64,000 bases of DNA. Origin: Pelobates cultripes (lineage: Eukaryota > Chordata > Amphibia > Anura > Pelobatidae). The DNA lies in NCBI GenBank assembly GCA_933207985.1, contig OW240913.1, forward strand, positions 354,126,258-354,190,257, read 5' to 3'. A model generated the notes under the pieces. It did not search any database, was not told the origin of the DNA, and worked only from the letters and a program-made list of their open reading frames with translations. Made by a program: the position numbers and the translations under genes. Of the stretch, positions 45,835-56,614 are shown one piece after another; the stretch's first letter is position 1; each line of letters begins with the position of its first letter.

Positions 45835-45896
45835 CAAGTAGATGGCTGCACTCACGGTTCTGTGTACACAGAACCGTGAGTGCAGCCATCTACTTG
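45835..45896. repeat. Perfect 62-bp palindrome
   Basis: CAAGTAGATGGCTGCACTCA (45835-45854) and the next ten bases to CTGTG are followed by TA and then the exact reverse complement to 45896, so two 30-bp arms flank a 2-base centre. Flanking TTTTTCTGG and GAAAAACC extend it imperfectly. It is embedded in the 45.3-47.9 kb element; I infer a head-to-head junction of two copies of a repeat end. Confidence 0.95.
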
Positions 45897-45983
45897 ATTT
45901 TTCTGGATACACTAGCTATATGGGGCTGGCACCCGGTCACTTAAGGATGTATTAGCGTGAGTGCAGGAACATTTTTTTTTTAT

Positions 45984-46028
<45 letters not shown>

Positions 46029-46149
46029 AAATAAATAAATATTTAAATACGTTAAAATTAAAAATAAAAAATAAGAAAAAATAAATAATTAAAAAAAATA
46101 TATGTGTATTTAGATATTAATATATATATATCAAAATATACTTAGAATG

Positions 46150-46188
<39 letters not shown>

Positions 46189-46638
46189 AAATAATACAAT
46201 TTGTTGGAACCAGTGAATGTAGGTGCTACTATCACTTTGTGTGAATCACTCAAACACACATAAATAGTGAATCAAAGTGTAAACAAAAACGATGGTAAGA
46301 AAACTAAATAGAATAAATAAATAAATAAAGGTATTACCAATATTAATATAAATATATACCCGAAAGGATATAAAACATAAAATGACCATAGAGTAATACA
46401 GCTTGCACTTGTATTAAAAACTGTAAAATAACTGGTCAAACTCACATGTTGCCGAGTCACTTAAAAAGCTGGCTCAGACTATAGGTTTGTAGTAGAGATG
46501 AATCTTGGTAAAGATGGACTTCTGCAATGGCCAGGATGAAGCCAAATTTGTCAGATCCAAGAATCCAGGATACAGGATCAAAGTAAACGATTTTATTGAA
46601 ACTTACAAACGAATTGCAGATAAAATACAGTCCATATA

Positions 46639-47473
46639 CCGTACATACTCGAGTATAAGATGAGTTTTTCAGCACATTTTTTGTGCTGAAAAGCCCCCAC
46701 TCGTCTTATACTCGAGTCACTGTCTGTGTTATGGCAACTTACATTGCCATAATACAGACAAGGACCGCCGGGCTCATTACAGGGGAGCTGACCGGACCGG
46801 AGGAGAGATAAGGGAGCAGACAGGAGCTGCAGGAAAGGTAAGTTACAGCTCACTGCCAGCCCCCCTCCTACACAGCCAATGCCACTGGACCACCAGGGGA
46901 TGAAAGCCCCCCTCCCTGGCCAGCTAACAAGCAGGGAGGGGGGACAATAATAAATATAAATAAAGATTTAAATAATAAAATAATAATATAATTTTTTAAA
47001 ATTAATATTAAAATAATAATAATAATAATAATTATAAAAATTAATAAAAATGCCCACACCCCACTAAGGCTCTGCATCACACACACAAACACACTCTGCA
47101 TCACACACTGCATTCATACACACACACACTGCACTCATACACACACACATTGCATTCATACACACACACACTGCACTCATACACACACTGCATTCATACA
47201 CACACACACTGCACTCACATACACACACCGCATTCATACAAACACACTGCATTATATACACACACACACTGCATTCATTAAATACACACACTATAAATAA
47301 ATATTCAATTAATATAATTTGGGGGGGATATAATTTTATTTAGAAATTTACCAGTAGCTGCTGCATTTCCCACCCTAGTCTTATACGCGAGTCATTAAGA
47401 TTTCCCAGTTTTTTGGGGTAAAATTAGGGGTCTCGACTTATATTCGGGTCGACTTATACTCGAGTATATACGG
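46639..47473. mobile_element. Foldback MITE with TA target site (copy 2)
   Basis: Same family as 1871-2801: starts CCGTACATACTCGAGTATAA, ends CTCGAGTATATACGG, with flanking TA at 46637-46638 and 47474-47475. Internal hairpin TATGGCAACTTACATTGCCATA-type and the CA-rich array are conserved. Both copies share the ACCAGTAGCTG / CATTTCCCACCCTAGTCTTA block near the right end. Non-coding; frames in it reflect the microsatellite. Confidence 0.85.
47075..47290 (+). repeat. CA-rich microsatellite inside MITE copy 2
   Basis: Units like CACACACACTGCATTCATAC repeat about nine times with variation. The minus-strand frame rich in Cys and Val over it is a translation of the repeat. Confidence 0.85.
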
Positions 47474-47480
47474 TAATATG

Positions 47481-47519
47481 CCACTGACGTGTTTCGGCAG
47501 AATGCCTTTTTCAAAGTGG
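47481..47519 (-). ncRNA. Degraded hammerhead-like remnant
   Basis: On the minus strand, short outer pairing CCAC/GTGG, an inner GGC/GCC helix, an intact GAAA followed by CACGTC, but the box reads CTTTGAA instead of CUGANGA. It should be inactive. The relation to a hammerhead is inferred from position in a Penelope-type terminal region. Confidence 0.4.
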
Positions 47520-47939
47520 TGCTGTTTGTCCATCTCTGCTTGTTCTGTTTATAAACAGAAGTTTTGGCGCCTTTCCTCGATGACTTCCGGTTTCTACTTC
47601 TGCATTCATAATTTTTCTGTGTCCGACGTCATCTTTGCGCATCCCACGTCGTGACGTCATCACGTCAATGTCAACCGGAAGTGCTGGTATGTGTATTTGT
47701 GTATTTTATTGCAGTAAAAGCAAACAGTATTATAACATTCACAGGTAAAATATCACGCAGAACTAAAAAAAGTCTTAATTTTTTAAAACATTTTCAATTT
47801 TATTCATATTAAATTATGTTTCATAGCTTCATATGAAAGAGGTGAATTACAGTTGAACAGTATTCCATATTCCAAGTTTTGTTTACGTTTTATTTTGATC
47901 AAAACGTGTGCGTTTGGCTTAGTCCTTAAGGGGTTAAAT

Positions 47940-48190
47940 ATTATATTCCTAATATTATGCTTTTTTTAGAGAATTCCACATCTTTATTGTTCTTACTGTA
48001 AAGAGCCCATTCCTCTGCCTTAGATTAAATTTCCATTCTTCCAGTTTAAATAGGTGTCCCTGTGTTCTATGTATAATCCTATTTATGAATAGATATTCAG
48101 ACAATGGTCTGTATTGGCCCCCGAATATATTTGTATTTCCTATTTCATATTTCCTCTGAGGCACTGTTTTTCAAAACTAAACAGATTTAA
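47940..48190 (-). repeat. Dispersed repeat, copy 1 of a two-copy family here
   Basis: TTATTGTTCTTACTGTAAA, TCTTCCAGT, GTGTTCTATGTAT and CCTATTTATGAATA recur in the same order at 54240-54350. The minus strand has a 69-codon frame including KLEEWKFNLRQRNGLFTVRT, which might be the C-terminus of a retroelement protein; the second copy does not keep the frame. Family unknown to me. Confidence 0.6.
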
Positions 48191-48339
48191 GTTTGATGCA
48201 TCAGATTTATTTTAAATGCCTTTTTCTTATTTTAATTTCTTGGCTTACCTTATTTCTAAGCCACATTGTTTTCAATTTCTTTCTTTTACATTTGCTATCC
48301 AATGCCTGTACACACATGCCTGCACACACATGCCTGCAC

Positions 48340-51300
48340 ACACAGGTCTGACTGGGTGGCTGCGGAAAGCAGCAGCCAAAGCAGGGACCTGGCTGGTGTT
48401 TCCCGTGTTGAAGGACATTCCGAGTGTGCCCCGTCTATTCATTGGCACCTGGGGGGGAGAGAGTTATTCAGCATGCCATATGCTGAACAAAATGACCTGA
48501 CTACAGCAAGACGCACTCAATGCTCTGGGAAGCTGTCTATTTCTTTCACTTCTTTTCCTTGAAATCTCTGTTTTATGAACCTGCTTCTTATGCAACCTAA
48601 GCCATACAATCATTTTCCTCCTGGATAAATGCATGTATGGGTCTTGGGAGGGGCTAAGGTAGTGAGCGCAATGGGTGAAGGTGGGCTTTTGGGCAAAAGT
48701 GTAGCAAATGGGAACCATAAATAAGCCCAGGCTTCAGCTAGGGAAGTATCAAGTAAACAAAATGGGGCATGGGGGTTAGTGAGGGGGGAAAGAGAGGAGG
48801 CCGCTTATACAAGCACTCCACTAGTAGCCCTTTACATTCCTTACATCCTATTAGAGGCAGTCAAGCACGTGGACACTGAAGGTGGGACCCTGGCCAGCCC
48901 CCACCTCCAGCGGCCGCTTGCCACACTCTGGTATGGACTAGCTGGCACTGATCCCACATAGCCCATTGGGAATGCCCCCCACAGGTAGCCTTACACGGGG
49001 GAGGAGGGTCATCAAAGTTACACAGACCCCACCCCGTGAAGGCATAAGGGAAAGGGGAGGAGAAAGGTTTAGCCGCCCGGATTAGCTTCCCATGACAGGA
49101 TGAAGACTCCCTACCTGCAGTGATCCAACGCACTCCTCACAGGCGCATCATGGACCTAGCTACCCAAATCTAGCTCTCAAGTTTTCTGAGATCATAGATC
49201 CATAGGTTTAATTGTTCCAGTACACTAAGGACCTAGAAAGGATCCCCTTATCGCGATGACAGACCACATAAGCCATGCCAGGTTGCTATTCATGAATGTA
49301 CACCAGGTCCAAGTGGAGCACTGAGATTAGCATCACAGCTATCTCCCACACTCCCTCAGGAAGACCACTGGGCACAGGGGATCTGACGGTGGGGTTAGTG
49401 GGGGGGGTATTGGTTCACCATATACAAAAGAAAACAGAACAATCTAAATGAACAGGCTATGCATCCCCAAGGGGGGCATCACAGGTTAGGGGTTTGACAC
49501 TTAGAGTTAATTCCCAAGTTGTGGAGAGGCGGGTCCTTCTTCAACGTTAGGTCCTGCCCAGTTCCTGGGCACTGCTTCCCAAGAGGCATTAACGTGGTAG
49601 TTCTAAACCACATACCTTATCCAGGGTACGACCAACCCACTGAACGTGGGGACCCTCTTTTCTTGGGCAAGCACGTGTAGCCGAGTGGGTGCACAAGGCA
49701 CCTACTGTACCTTTTATCCCTCTTTTTTTTTCTTCTCTTTTCCCTTCCCCTTCTCTCCCACAGTCCAGGCGGGAGGAGAGATGATGGGGTCTCAGGTGTT
49801 CACCTCAGAGCCGATAAAGGTGCGCACGTTTAACGTCAGGGGACTCAATGTGCAAGAGCGACGTTTGCTGCTCTTACGGGAGCTATAGGCATGCCGTACT
49901 TTGATTGCCATGATCCAAGAAACACATTTCAGATGGGGAGGTGAACCACCCCTACGAGATAGGAGATATCCCAATGAATACTTTGTCTACCACGAGTCCA
50001 GCAAGAAAGCAGGTGTAGCGATTCTCTTTTCGTATCTGACACCATTTGTCCTCGTTGAAAAGAGACACAGAAGGCCGTTTCTTATTCATGAAAGGCACAT
50101 CAACTCTCTACTGTACACTTTTGCCAACTTACAAGCGCCTAACAATAAGCAACACATCTTTATACAGTCAACACTGAAAAAATTAGAAGAATTTGCAGAG
50201 GGCGTTCTGGTGTTGGGAGGTGACTTTAACATGCCACTAGACCCCACGGTGGACACGTCACATGGCCACAGAGCTATCCCGCAACCTCCCATTCAGCTAG
50301 TTATGAGGGCCTTGCAGAGGTTACACCTGATTGACTGCTGGAGGACATTGAATCCGGAGGACTTTACACACTACTTGGCGATGCACAAGTCCTATTCTAG
50401 GATTGATTACATGGTCCTTAAGCAACCCTTCCTGACGGCCCCTTAGGACTCCTGTATGGGAAACATTACGTGGTTGGACCATTCCCCGGTAGACATTTGC
50501 ATGACATCTGTTGCCGAAAAGGCGAGCCTGATTCCACATAAAAAAGATATGGGTAGGGCCCCATCGGACCATAGAGCACCCTACGGAGATGGCGGAGGCC
50601 TTTAGTAAATACTATACCGCACTGTATAATATACAAGAGACCAAAGAGCTCCATGATGATAAGGCCCGCCTAGCCGACATAGACGCGTATCCCTTTACCT
50701 AGGTCAATGAGACATTGTCAGTGGAGACCACATTGGACATGGCGATCACCCTAGAAGAATTACAAGGGACAGTCTAAATCACTAAAACAGGCAAAGCATC
50801 ATGCCCGGATGGCTTCTCCCTGTGCTATTACAAGAAGTTCAGGGACGAACTACTCCCGTAACTGGTGAAAACATTCAACTTCCTGTTAAGGGAGGGAAGC
50901 TGGGGAAGGAATCACTTATGGTGCATTTTACCATACTCCCATAGGAGGGCAAAGACCCAAAACTATGAGCAAGCTACAGGCGAATCTCCTTACTAAACTG
51001 TCACTGCAAACTGTTAGCCAAGATCCTAGAAACATGTTTGAAACCGGCACTAGCATCCCTGGTCGGATCAGACCAAAGCAGATTTATCCCTCGGAGGGAG
51101 GGCAAAGATAATTATATCTGACTCCTGAATATACTGCATTTGGCCACCACCACACACCGACCCCTGGTCGTCCGGGTGGATAAGCAATTTATGCTCCTCA
51201 CACTGAAACAAATGGGATTTTGGAAGCCTGTAAGTGGATTCAGGCTCTTTTTTCTATACCCTACGCTAGGTTGCGAATAACTGGGTATCTCTTGTCAACA

Positions 51301-53420
51301 GTGCAGATCACAAATGGCACCCAGCAGTGATGCCCCCTATCGCCCATTCTATTGGTGCTCACACTGGAGCCATTCCTGGAGGCCATTAGAGCCAACCCCG
51401 CCATACACGGCTTCCGATACTGAGGCACAGAACACAAAATATCGACGTACACAGATGATCTACTGTTCTACATAGAACAACCGCTGATCACCCTGCCGAA
51501 TGTCATTGCTGAATTCCGTAAGTACGGTAGCCTGAGCAACTTTAAGCTGAATAAGTCAGAAGCCCTCAACATCACTGTCCCTATGCGGGAAAAGGACCAT
51601 CTCACTAACAGCTTCAGGTTTCGATGGTGTGACAGCTGAATTAAATATCTGGGGCTCGGGACCTCAGTATGCTGTACCACCTCAACTTCCAACCCCTACT
51701 AACCTTCCTCATGACTGACATGAAATCTTGGATGGATCCACACTTCTCCTGGACGGGACGCATTAACGCCATTCAAATGAACGTGTTACCTAGGATACTT
51801 TATTTGTTCCAAACGATCCCGATAATACTCCCAACAGCCTTCTTCAAATGACTGAACTCAGTGTTGTTAACCTTTATCTGGAAAGGACGTAGACCTGGGG
51901 TTACAAATGACACAACTGATGAAGCATAAGTGAGAAGGAGACCTATCGTTCCTAGATTACTATCGAGCAACACATCTGGCGAGGATAGTAGAATGGCACA
52001 ATACTCACACCCAGAAAGTGTGGATGGCACTTGAACAGGAAGTAACGGACAAGAGCATCCCAGCGGCGGTGTGGCTACCCGACACGGCATCCAGATGTGT
52101 TAATTAACAACCAACCGTTCATAGGGGCAACCCTGAAAGTGTGGAACCAAATTTGGTTCAAATTCACCCTCACAACAGCAGATGGACCTATGATTCCAGT
52201 TTCGAACACTCGAGAATTTCCAGCGGGGCAGAGAAGGAGAATCAGGACTTCCTGACCAGAGGGCTGTACATCCGCCATGCAGACCTGTGTCAAGGAGACA
52301 AGTTACTCCCGTTGCAAACTTTGGTAGGGGAAGGGAACCCCACAGTAATGGAGTCCTTCACATATCGCCAATTGTACCACTTCCATGCTTCCATATCTAA
52401 TCAGCTACAACTGCATCGACCACTTTACCCTTTTGAGGACATATGCTCAAAGAAAATGGCTCTACACCACGGTATATCCATGCTGTACCTCTTAATGATA
52501 TCAAAAGACATAATGCCTCCCCTCACCTTCCCAAATGTTAATCCACATGGGAAGAATTGCTTCAAACCTCGATCTCCACTCAATAATGGGCTCAGATAAA
52601 ACTGTACACACCTCTCAGCTACCGCTGCGCAAGATACCAAGAGATAAACTATAAGACACACCACAGAAAATACACAAATAGAGATGTGGGTCTAGGGTGG
52701 GATCACTTCTTCACATCTTTTGGGAATGCCCGATCCTAATCCCTTACTGGAGGAAGATTTTTTACACCATGTCACAGGTGGCAGAGGAGGGAGTGAATTT
52801 CAGCCCCGCGGAGATATTACTGAGCAAAGCGAACCTATCGGTCTCCAAACTCAAAAAATCTCTTTCAAGACACCTTCTCAAAACAGCTAAATTGCTGATC
52901 CCATTGCACTGGTGACGTACAGAACCCCCAACCTATCAGGAATGGATGAGGAGAGTAGAAGAGATAAGACAGGTTGAGGAGGAGGTGGCGATGGTAGGGG
53001 GCGCCTGGAAGAATTTGAAGAGATATTAAGATCTTGGACACAATACCTATGCATTAATAAATAGAGTTATCAAAGAAACATAAGGTTGCCTACCTAGAAC
53101 TTGGCGTTGACTGATTCCCCTGGTGTTGGCGAGGTGAACTGCAGCGGCAAACTGCCAACGAGACAGACAAGTTATGCACTGAATTGAGGTAGAAGGCTCC
53201 CTTCTCTTTTCTTCTCCTTCCCCATTCTCCTTAACTGTTCCTCTCTACCTTACATAGCCTGCCGAAAGCCTTAAGGGAGCAATGATATTGACTAACACTC
53301 TGTGATTATACTATAAAGACCTTTCTGTTATTAACATTGTGCAAATGTCTGAAAATATATTGTTATTTCTTATCTGTGTTTATATCCTTGAAAACTAATA
53401 AAAAACAAGATTGACCAAAA
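48340..53420 (+). mobile_element. L1-Tx1-clade LINE, decayed, near full-length
   Basis: A GC-richer block than its surroundings. 48340-49640 is presumed 5' region and ORF1 remnant (no recognisable motif). 49781-53060 is ORF2. 53060-53420 is 3' untranslated sequence ending near GAAAACTAATAAAAAACAAG (53390-53410). A (TA)n run follows. Amphibian Tx1-like L1 elements have this layout. Confidence 0.75.
49781..53060 (+). pseudogene. L1-Tx1 ORF2: endonuclease and reverse transcriptase, broken
   Basis: The APE endonuclease begins with KVRTFNVRGLN (49817), a stop at 49886, then MIQETHF (about 49909, catalytic Glu), VLVLGGDFNMPLDP (50207) and SRIDYMVLK (50398). The RT shows KTGKASCPDGFSL (about 50787), then many stops through 51200. 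STYTDDLLFY (about 51441, motif C with the T-D-D variant of Y/F-x-D-D) and FKLNKSEALN (51541) remain readable. The distal part includes LYLFQTIPIILP (51803) and SLLHIFWECPILIPYWRKIF (52699), a C-terminal block typical of L1/Tx1. Dozens of stops and shifts show long neutral decay. Confidence 0.85.
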
Positions 53421-53421
53421 A

Positions 53422-53423
<2 letters not shown>

Positions 53424-53461
<38 letters not shown>
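53424..53461. repeat. (TA)n microsatellite after LINE tail
   Basis: A run of TA dinucleotides directly after the AATAAAAAACAAGATTG tail of the Tx1 element, perhaps grown from its terminal repeat. Confidence 0.9.
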
Positions 53462-53464
53462 CAG

Positions 53465-54225
53465 GTGTAATAGGTTAAATAGGGTACATATGAAACAAAA
53501 CCGAAAATAGTCGCACCTGGAAGTTAGAGAAAACAGAAAACAGAGAGAGGACAAATTAAACAATATTTTTACTGAAGTAATATTTTAAGAAATAACCAAA
53601 TCAATTATTGTTTTAAATGCAGATATATGAGCACTCAGTGCATTAGGTATTTACATCAGCAGATTGACATTTGAGAAGGTTACTCAAATTAACTTCAGTA
53701 TAAAGGATCTGGAAAACAGTTACAAACAAAGCTGTAGGGGAACCCCCAAATATGGCAATAAAATGAGTAGAAACAACACAGAAGTAGCCTAGAAATTGAT
53801 AACTCGGAAAGGACAGATGGCTGAATAAAGGATAGCTGGACAGCTTGAATACAGACATGTTGGATAATTGTAGCAATAACAGTAAAACAATGTCTAGAAA
53901 CACTGACAAAGGTCTACTGCAAGGTCTACTGCACTTAGTCTCCCAGTAAGGTGCTTGTACCCTTTATAACAATGTTTATACATGTTGTGTTCCTTGTTCT
54001 ATATGTGGTGATGTGCTATTTTGTTTCTTAACTGACCATTGCTTTTTTATTATATGAATAGCAAAACCTTTAAAGCGTCTCAAACATTTACTTTTGCTGG
54101 TATCCACCCTGAAGGAAAAAAAAATCTCACAGGTCAGGGCTGTATCATGTCCCTGAACATCTTTACAGAGACCGTGGCAGTCCACTCCCTCTTGCTATAT
54201 AAGAATGTTTGTAGGTCAAATTCCA
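53465..54225. other. Unassigned DNA
   Basis: No gene or repeat end recognised. The duplicated GGTCTACTGCA pair at about 53912-53932 is a local slippage repeat. Confidence 0.4.
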
Positions 54226-54234
54226 TGTATATAT

Positions 54235-54740
54235 AATTTTTTATTGTTCTTACTGTAAATAACTATTTTCTCAGACGTAATCTCTAAATCTTTCTTCCAG
54301 TCTTAATGGGTGGCCTAGTGTTCTATGTATCGTCCTATTTATGAATATATTTCCAGATGTATTGGTTCCGAATATATTTGTATAATGTTACCATATCCTC
54401 TCCTAGGCACCATTTTTCTAAACTAAACAGATTTCAATTTATTAACCTTTCTTAATACTTAAATCTTCCATTCCCCTTATTACTTATGTATTATACCTCT
54501 GCACTTTTTCTAGTGGTATAAAATCCTTCTTTAGAGTAGCTGCACAGAATTACAAGGCATATGTAACATCAAGGTGTGATCTAACCATTCATGTATACAA
54601 AGGCAAAATAATATTTTCATCCCGATAATTAATGCCCTTATTTATATATGACAATACCTTACTGGCATTAGCAACTGCCAATTAATATTGCATATTGTTG
54701 CCTAGTTTGTTGTCTATAACAATTCCCAAATCCTTCTCAT
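54235..54740 (-). repeat. Dispersed repeat, copy 2 of the family at 47940
   Basis: Longer than copy 1: the shared block at 54240-54420 is followed by CCATTCCCCTTATTACTTAT, GCACTTTTTCTAGTGGTATA, GTGTGATCTAACCATTCATG and GTTGTCTATAACAATTCCCA. The order of short conserved words suggests the antisense 3' part of a retroelement. No intact frame. Confidence 0.5.
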
Positions 54741-54745
54741 GTGTT

Positions 54746-54895
54746 ATTATTATTATTGGCATTTATATAGCACAGGCTTATTTCGCAGCACTTTACATTA
54801 AAAGGGGAATTTAACAAATTAAACAATAACGAAATATTACAGGAGCAAAAGGTAGATGAGGACCCTGCTCAAACGAGATTACAGTTGTTATCCCT
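54746..54895 (-). mobile_element. LINE/SINE 3' tail, antisense (GCGCTATATAAAT-type)
   Basis: TTATTATTATTGGCATTTAT is followed by ATAGCACAGGCTTATTTCGC, AGCACTTTACATTA and, further in, GGACCCTGCTCAAACGAGAT. This is the reverse complement of the recurrent frog tail that includes the pattern seen at 8373-8520 (complement of GCTGCGGAATATGTTGGCGC in consensus-like copies). Confidence 0.55.
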
Positions 54896-54899
54896 AATT

Positions 54900-55190
54900 C
54901 ACTACCATTTAGGTTGTAAGTTGCTTGTGCATTTTTTACCCAGAAATGCATAACTTAGCATTCACCTACATTAAATTGTATATGTCATTTTAGTGCATAC
55001 ATCCCCCTTACATGTTTTGAGGTTCAGCTTGGTTTCTTTGGCTGTCATTTTATAGTTTAGCATATCTGGTAACCTTTATATAGACTTTATTTACTTTTTA
55101 TCTTTTTTTTTTCTATAAAATTCATCTGATTTAATTGCTTTAAAGGACTTTTTCTTATTTTTAAGACTTACTTTCCAAATGAAAATATAA
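54900..55190. other. Unassigned DNA
   Basis: AT-rich, continues without clear boundary from the preceding repeat into the inverted repeat. Confidence 0.35.
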
Positions 55191-55192
55191 CT

Positions 55193-56611
55193 AAAGAGAA
55201 CAACACTTATGAAAGTGTAGTAGGGTCTCAAAGAATGAGACTCTAAACTGGTTTTAAACGTAGAATGAGGAATAATAAATACATATGATGACTTAAAAAA
55301 TCAGCACTGAGTATTGATAAATTGATAGACACAGTAGACCATAAATCTATAATTGGATATCTTGATATAGTTCCAAAGTAGTGCCACAAAAAATAAAAAA
55401 AATACTTTATTATAATTCTAAAGGAATGTAAGGGCACTATAGATAGAACGTCAAGGTCAAAGAAAAAATGGAAAATAATGAAAAAGGGAGACTAATATCA
55501 CTGGAGGGGAAGACCAAAACCTGGAATAGGCATATAATGATTAACCTCAAAGCAATAAGGTGCAGATAAAAGAGCCTTGGCAGGCAAAGTTTCCCTGATT
55601 AGGAAGGATTGGGTGCAGAGAGAAATTGGCCTCAGTACTGGTTTACAGATGAATTTAGTCTTTTATTTATTTTTCAGTCACATGCTTAGCAATAGCTGTG
55701 CAGCACTTTAACTACTTCTCATATAGAATAATTGAATCCAATGCTTTTCTATGAGAAGCACTGCCTCCCACTTTGTGCTGGAGCAAAGAGCAACCAGCAA
55801 AAGCTTTCTGGCTTTCTGAATAATAGCCTAATAATAGAAACCATAAGTATCTGTAAAACACGTATTTTCCTTTTTTTGTTATTTGGGGTAACGCATTAGA
55901 AAATTGATGTTGCGTCCATTATTTATAGAGTGCATTCATGCATATGATAAATGAACATTTGGTCTTTAGCCTTTGGTTCATATTCCTTCTCTCTATATAC
56001 TGCCCTGCTAAGTATCCTTCATTGGGGTTCTCCCTTTCCTCCTCTGGTTAGGCTATTAATTCCTGGGGCCTGTTTATAACTCCCTTGAAGGTGCTTGATT
56101 TCGGAGATTTAAGGGTAGATTTATTGTATTTTTACATAGCTAGCTAGCTTATATCATCTTTAAAGGCGTCCCACCTAGGAGCCATAGGGTAGTTTTACCG
56201 TGGTATACTCCGACTATTTGCCTGCCAAGGCTCTTTTATCTGCACCTTATTGCTTTGAGGTTAATCATTATATGCCTATTCCAGGTTTTGGTCTTCCCCT
56301 CCAGTGATATTAGTCTCCCTTTTTCATTATTTTCCATTTTTTCTTTGACCTTGATGTTCTATCTATAGTGCCCTTACATTCCTTTAGAATTATAATAAAG
56401 TCTTTTTTTATTTTTTGTGGCACTACTTTGGAACTATATCAAGATATCCAATTATAGATTTATGGTCTACTGTGTCTATCAATTTATCAATACTCAGTGC
56501 TGATTTTTTAAGTCATCATATGTATTTATTATTCCTCATTCTACGTTTAAAACCAGTTTAAAGTCTCATTCTTTGAGACCCTACTACACTTTCATAAGTG
56601 TTGTTCTCTTT
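55193..56611. repeat. Large inverted repeat, about 396-bp arms, 628-bp spacer
   Basis: Left arm 55193-55588 and right arm 56217-56611 are reverse complements with a few substitutions and small indels, for example CGTCAAGGTC against the complement of GACCTTGATG. Arms contain GTAGTAGGGTCTCAAAGAAT, TTCTAAAGGAATGTAAGGGC and CAGATAAAAGAGCCTTGGCA. The spacer is non-coding. Sequence just outside the right arm (CCCTTTGGGTGGATCTGGAA) reminds me of flanks of other frog Penelope-type repeats, so I suspect the same origin as the 36-45 kb palindrome. Alternatively it is a large foldback DNA transposon. Confidence 0.9.
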
Positions 56612-56614
56612 TTT

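Larger units (their letters stand above)
46190..47700 (-). mobile_element. Penelope-type terminal region, solo, split by the MITE
   Basis: An outer sequence with GTTGGAACCAGTGAATG (46203) and AAACGATTTTATTGAAACTT (about 46586) is interrupted by the TA MITE, then continues with the hammerhead-like remnant at 47481-47519, TTGGCGCCTTTCC and GACTTCCGG / CAACCGGAAGTGCTGG (47580-47690). The order of parts and the CCGGAAGTG motifs parallel the terminal regions at 36 and 44 kb. Assigned by architecture; limits uncertain. Confidence 0.45.
45319..47933. mobile_element. Probable TTAA-flanked DNA element with nested insertions
   Basis: The left edge is TTAA (45315-45318) followed by CCCCTTAAGGAC; the right edge is GTCCTTAAGGGG followed by TTAA (47934-47937), giving a 12-bp inverted end with a TTAA target duplication. 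The first 280 bases (to about 45600) and the last 220 (47710-47933, including GCAGTAAAAGCAAACAGTAT) look like element sequence. The middle is taken up by AT microsatellites, a 62-bp palindrome, a Penelope-type terminal region and a TA-target MITE. TTAA suggests piggyBac or Kolobok ancestry. No transposase is recognisable. Confidence 0.6.

Noticed and set aside
47064..47291. Cysteine- and valine-rich minus-strand frame resembling a small secreted Cys-rich protein
   Set aside because: It is a translation of the CA-rich microsatellite inside the TA MITE.
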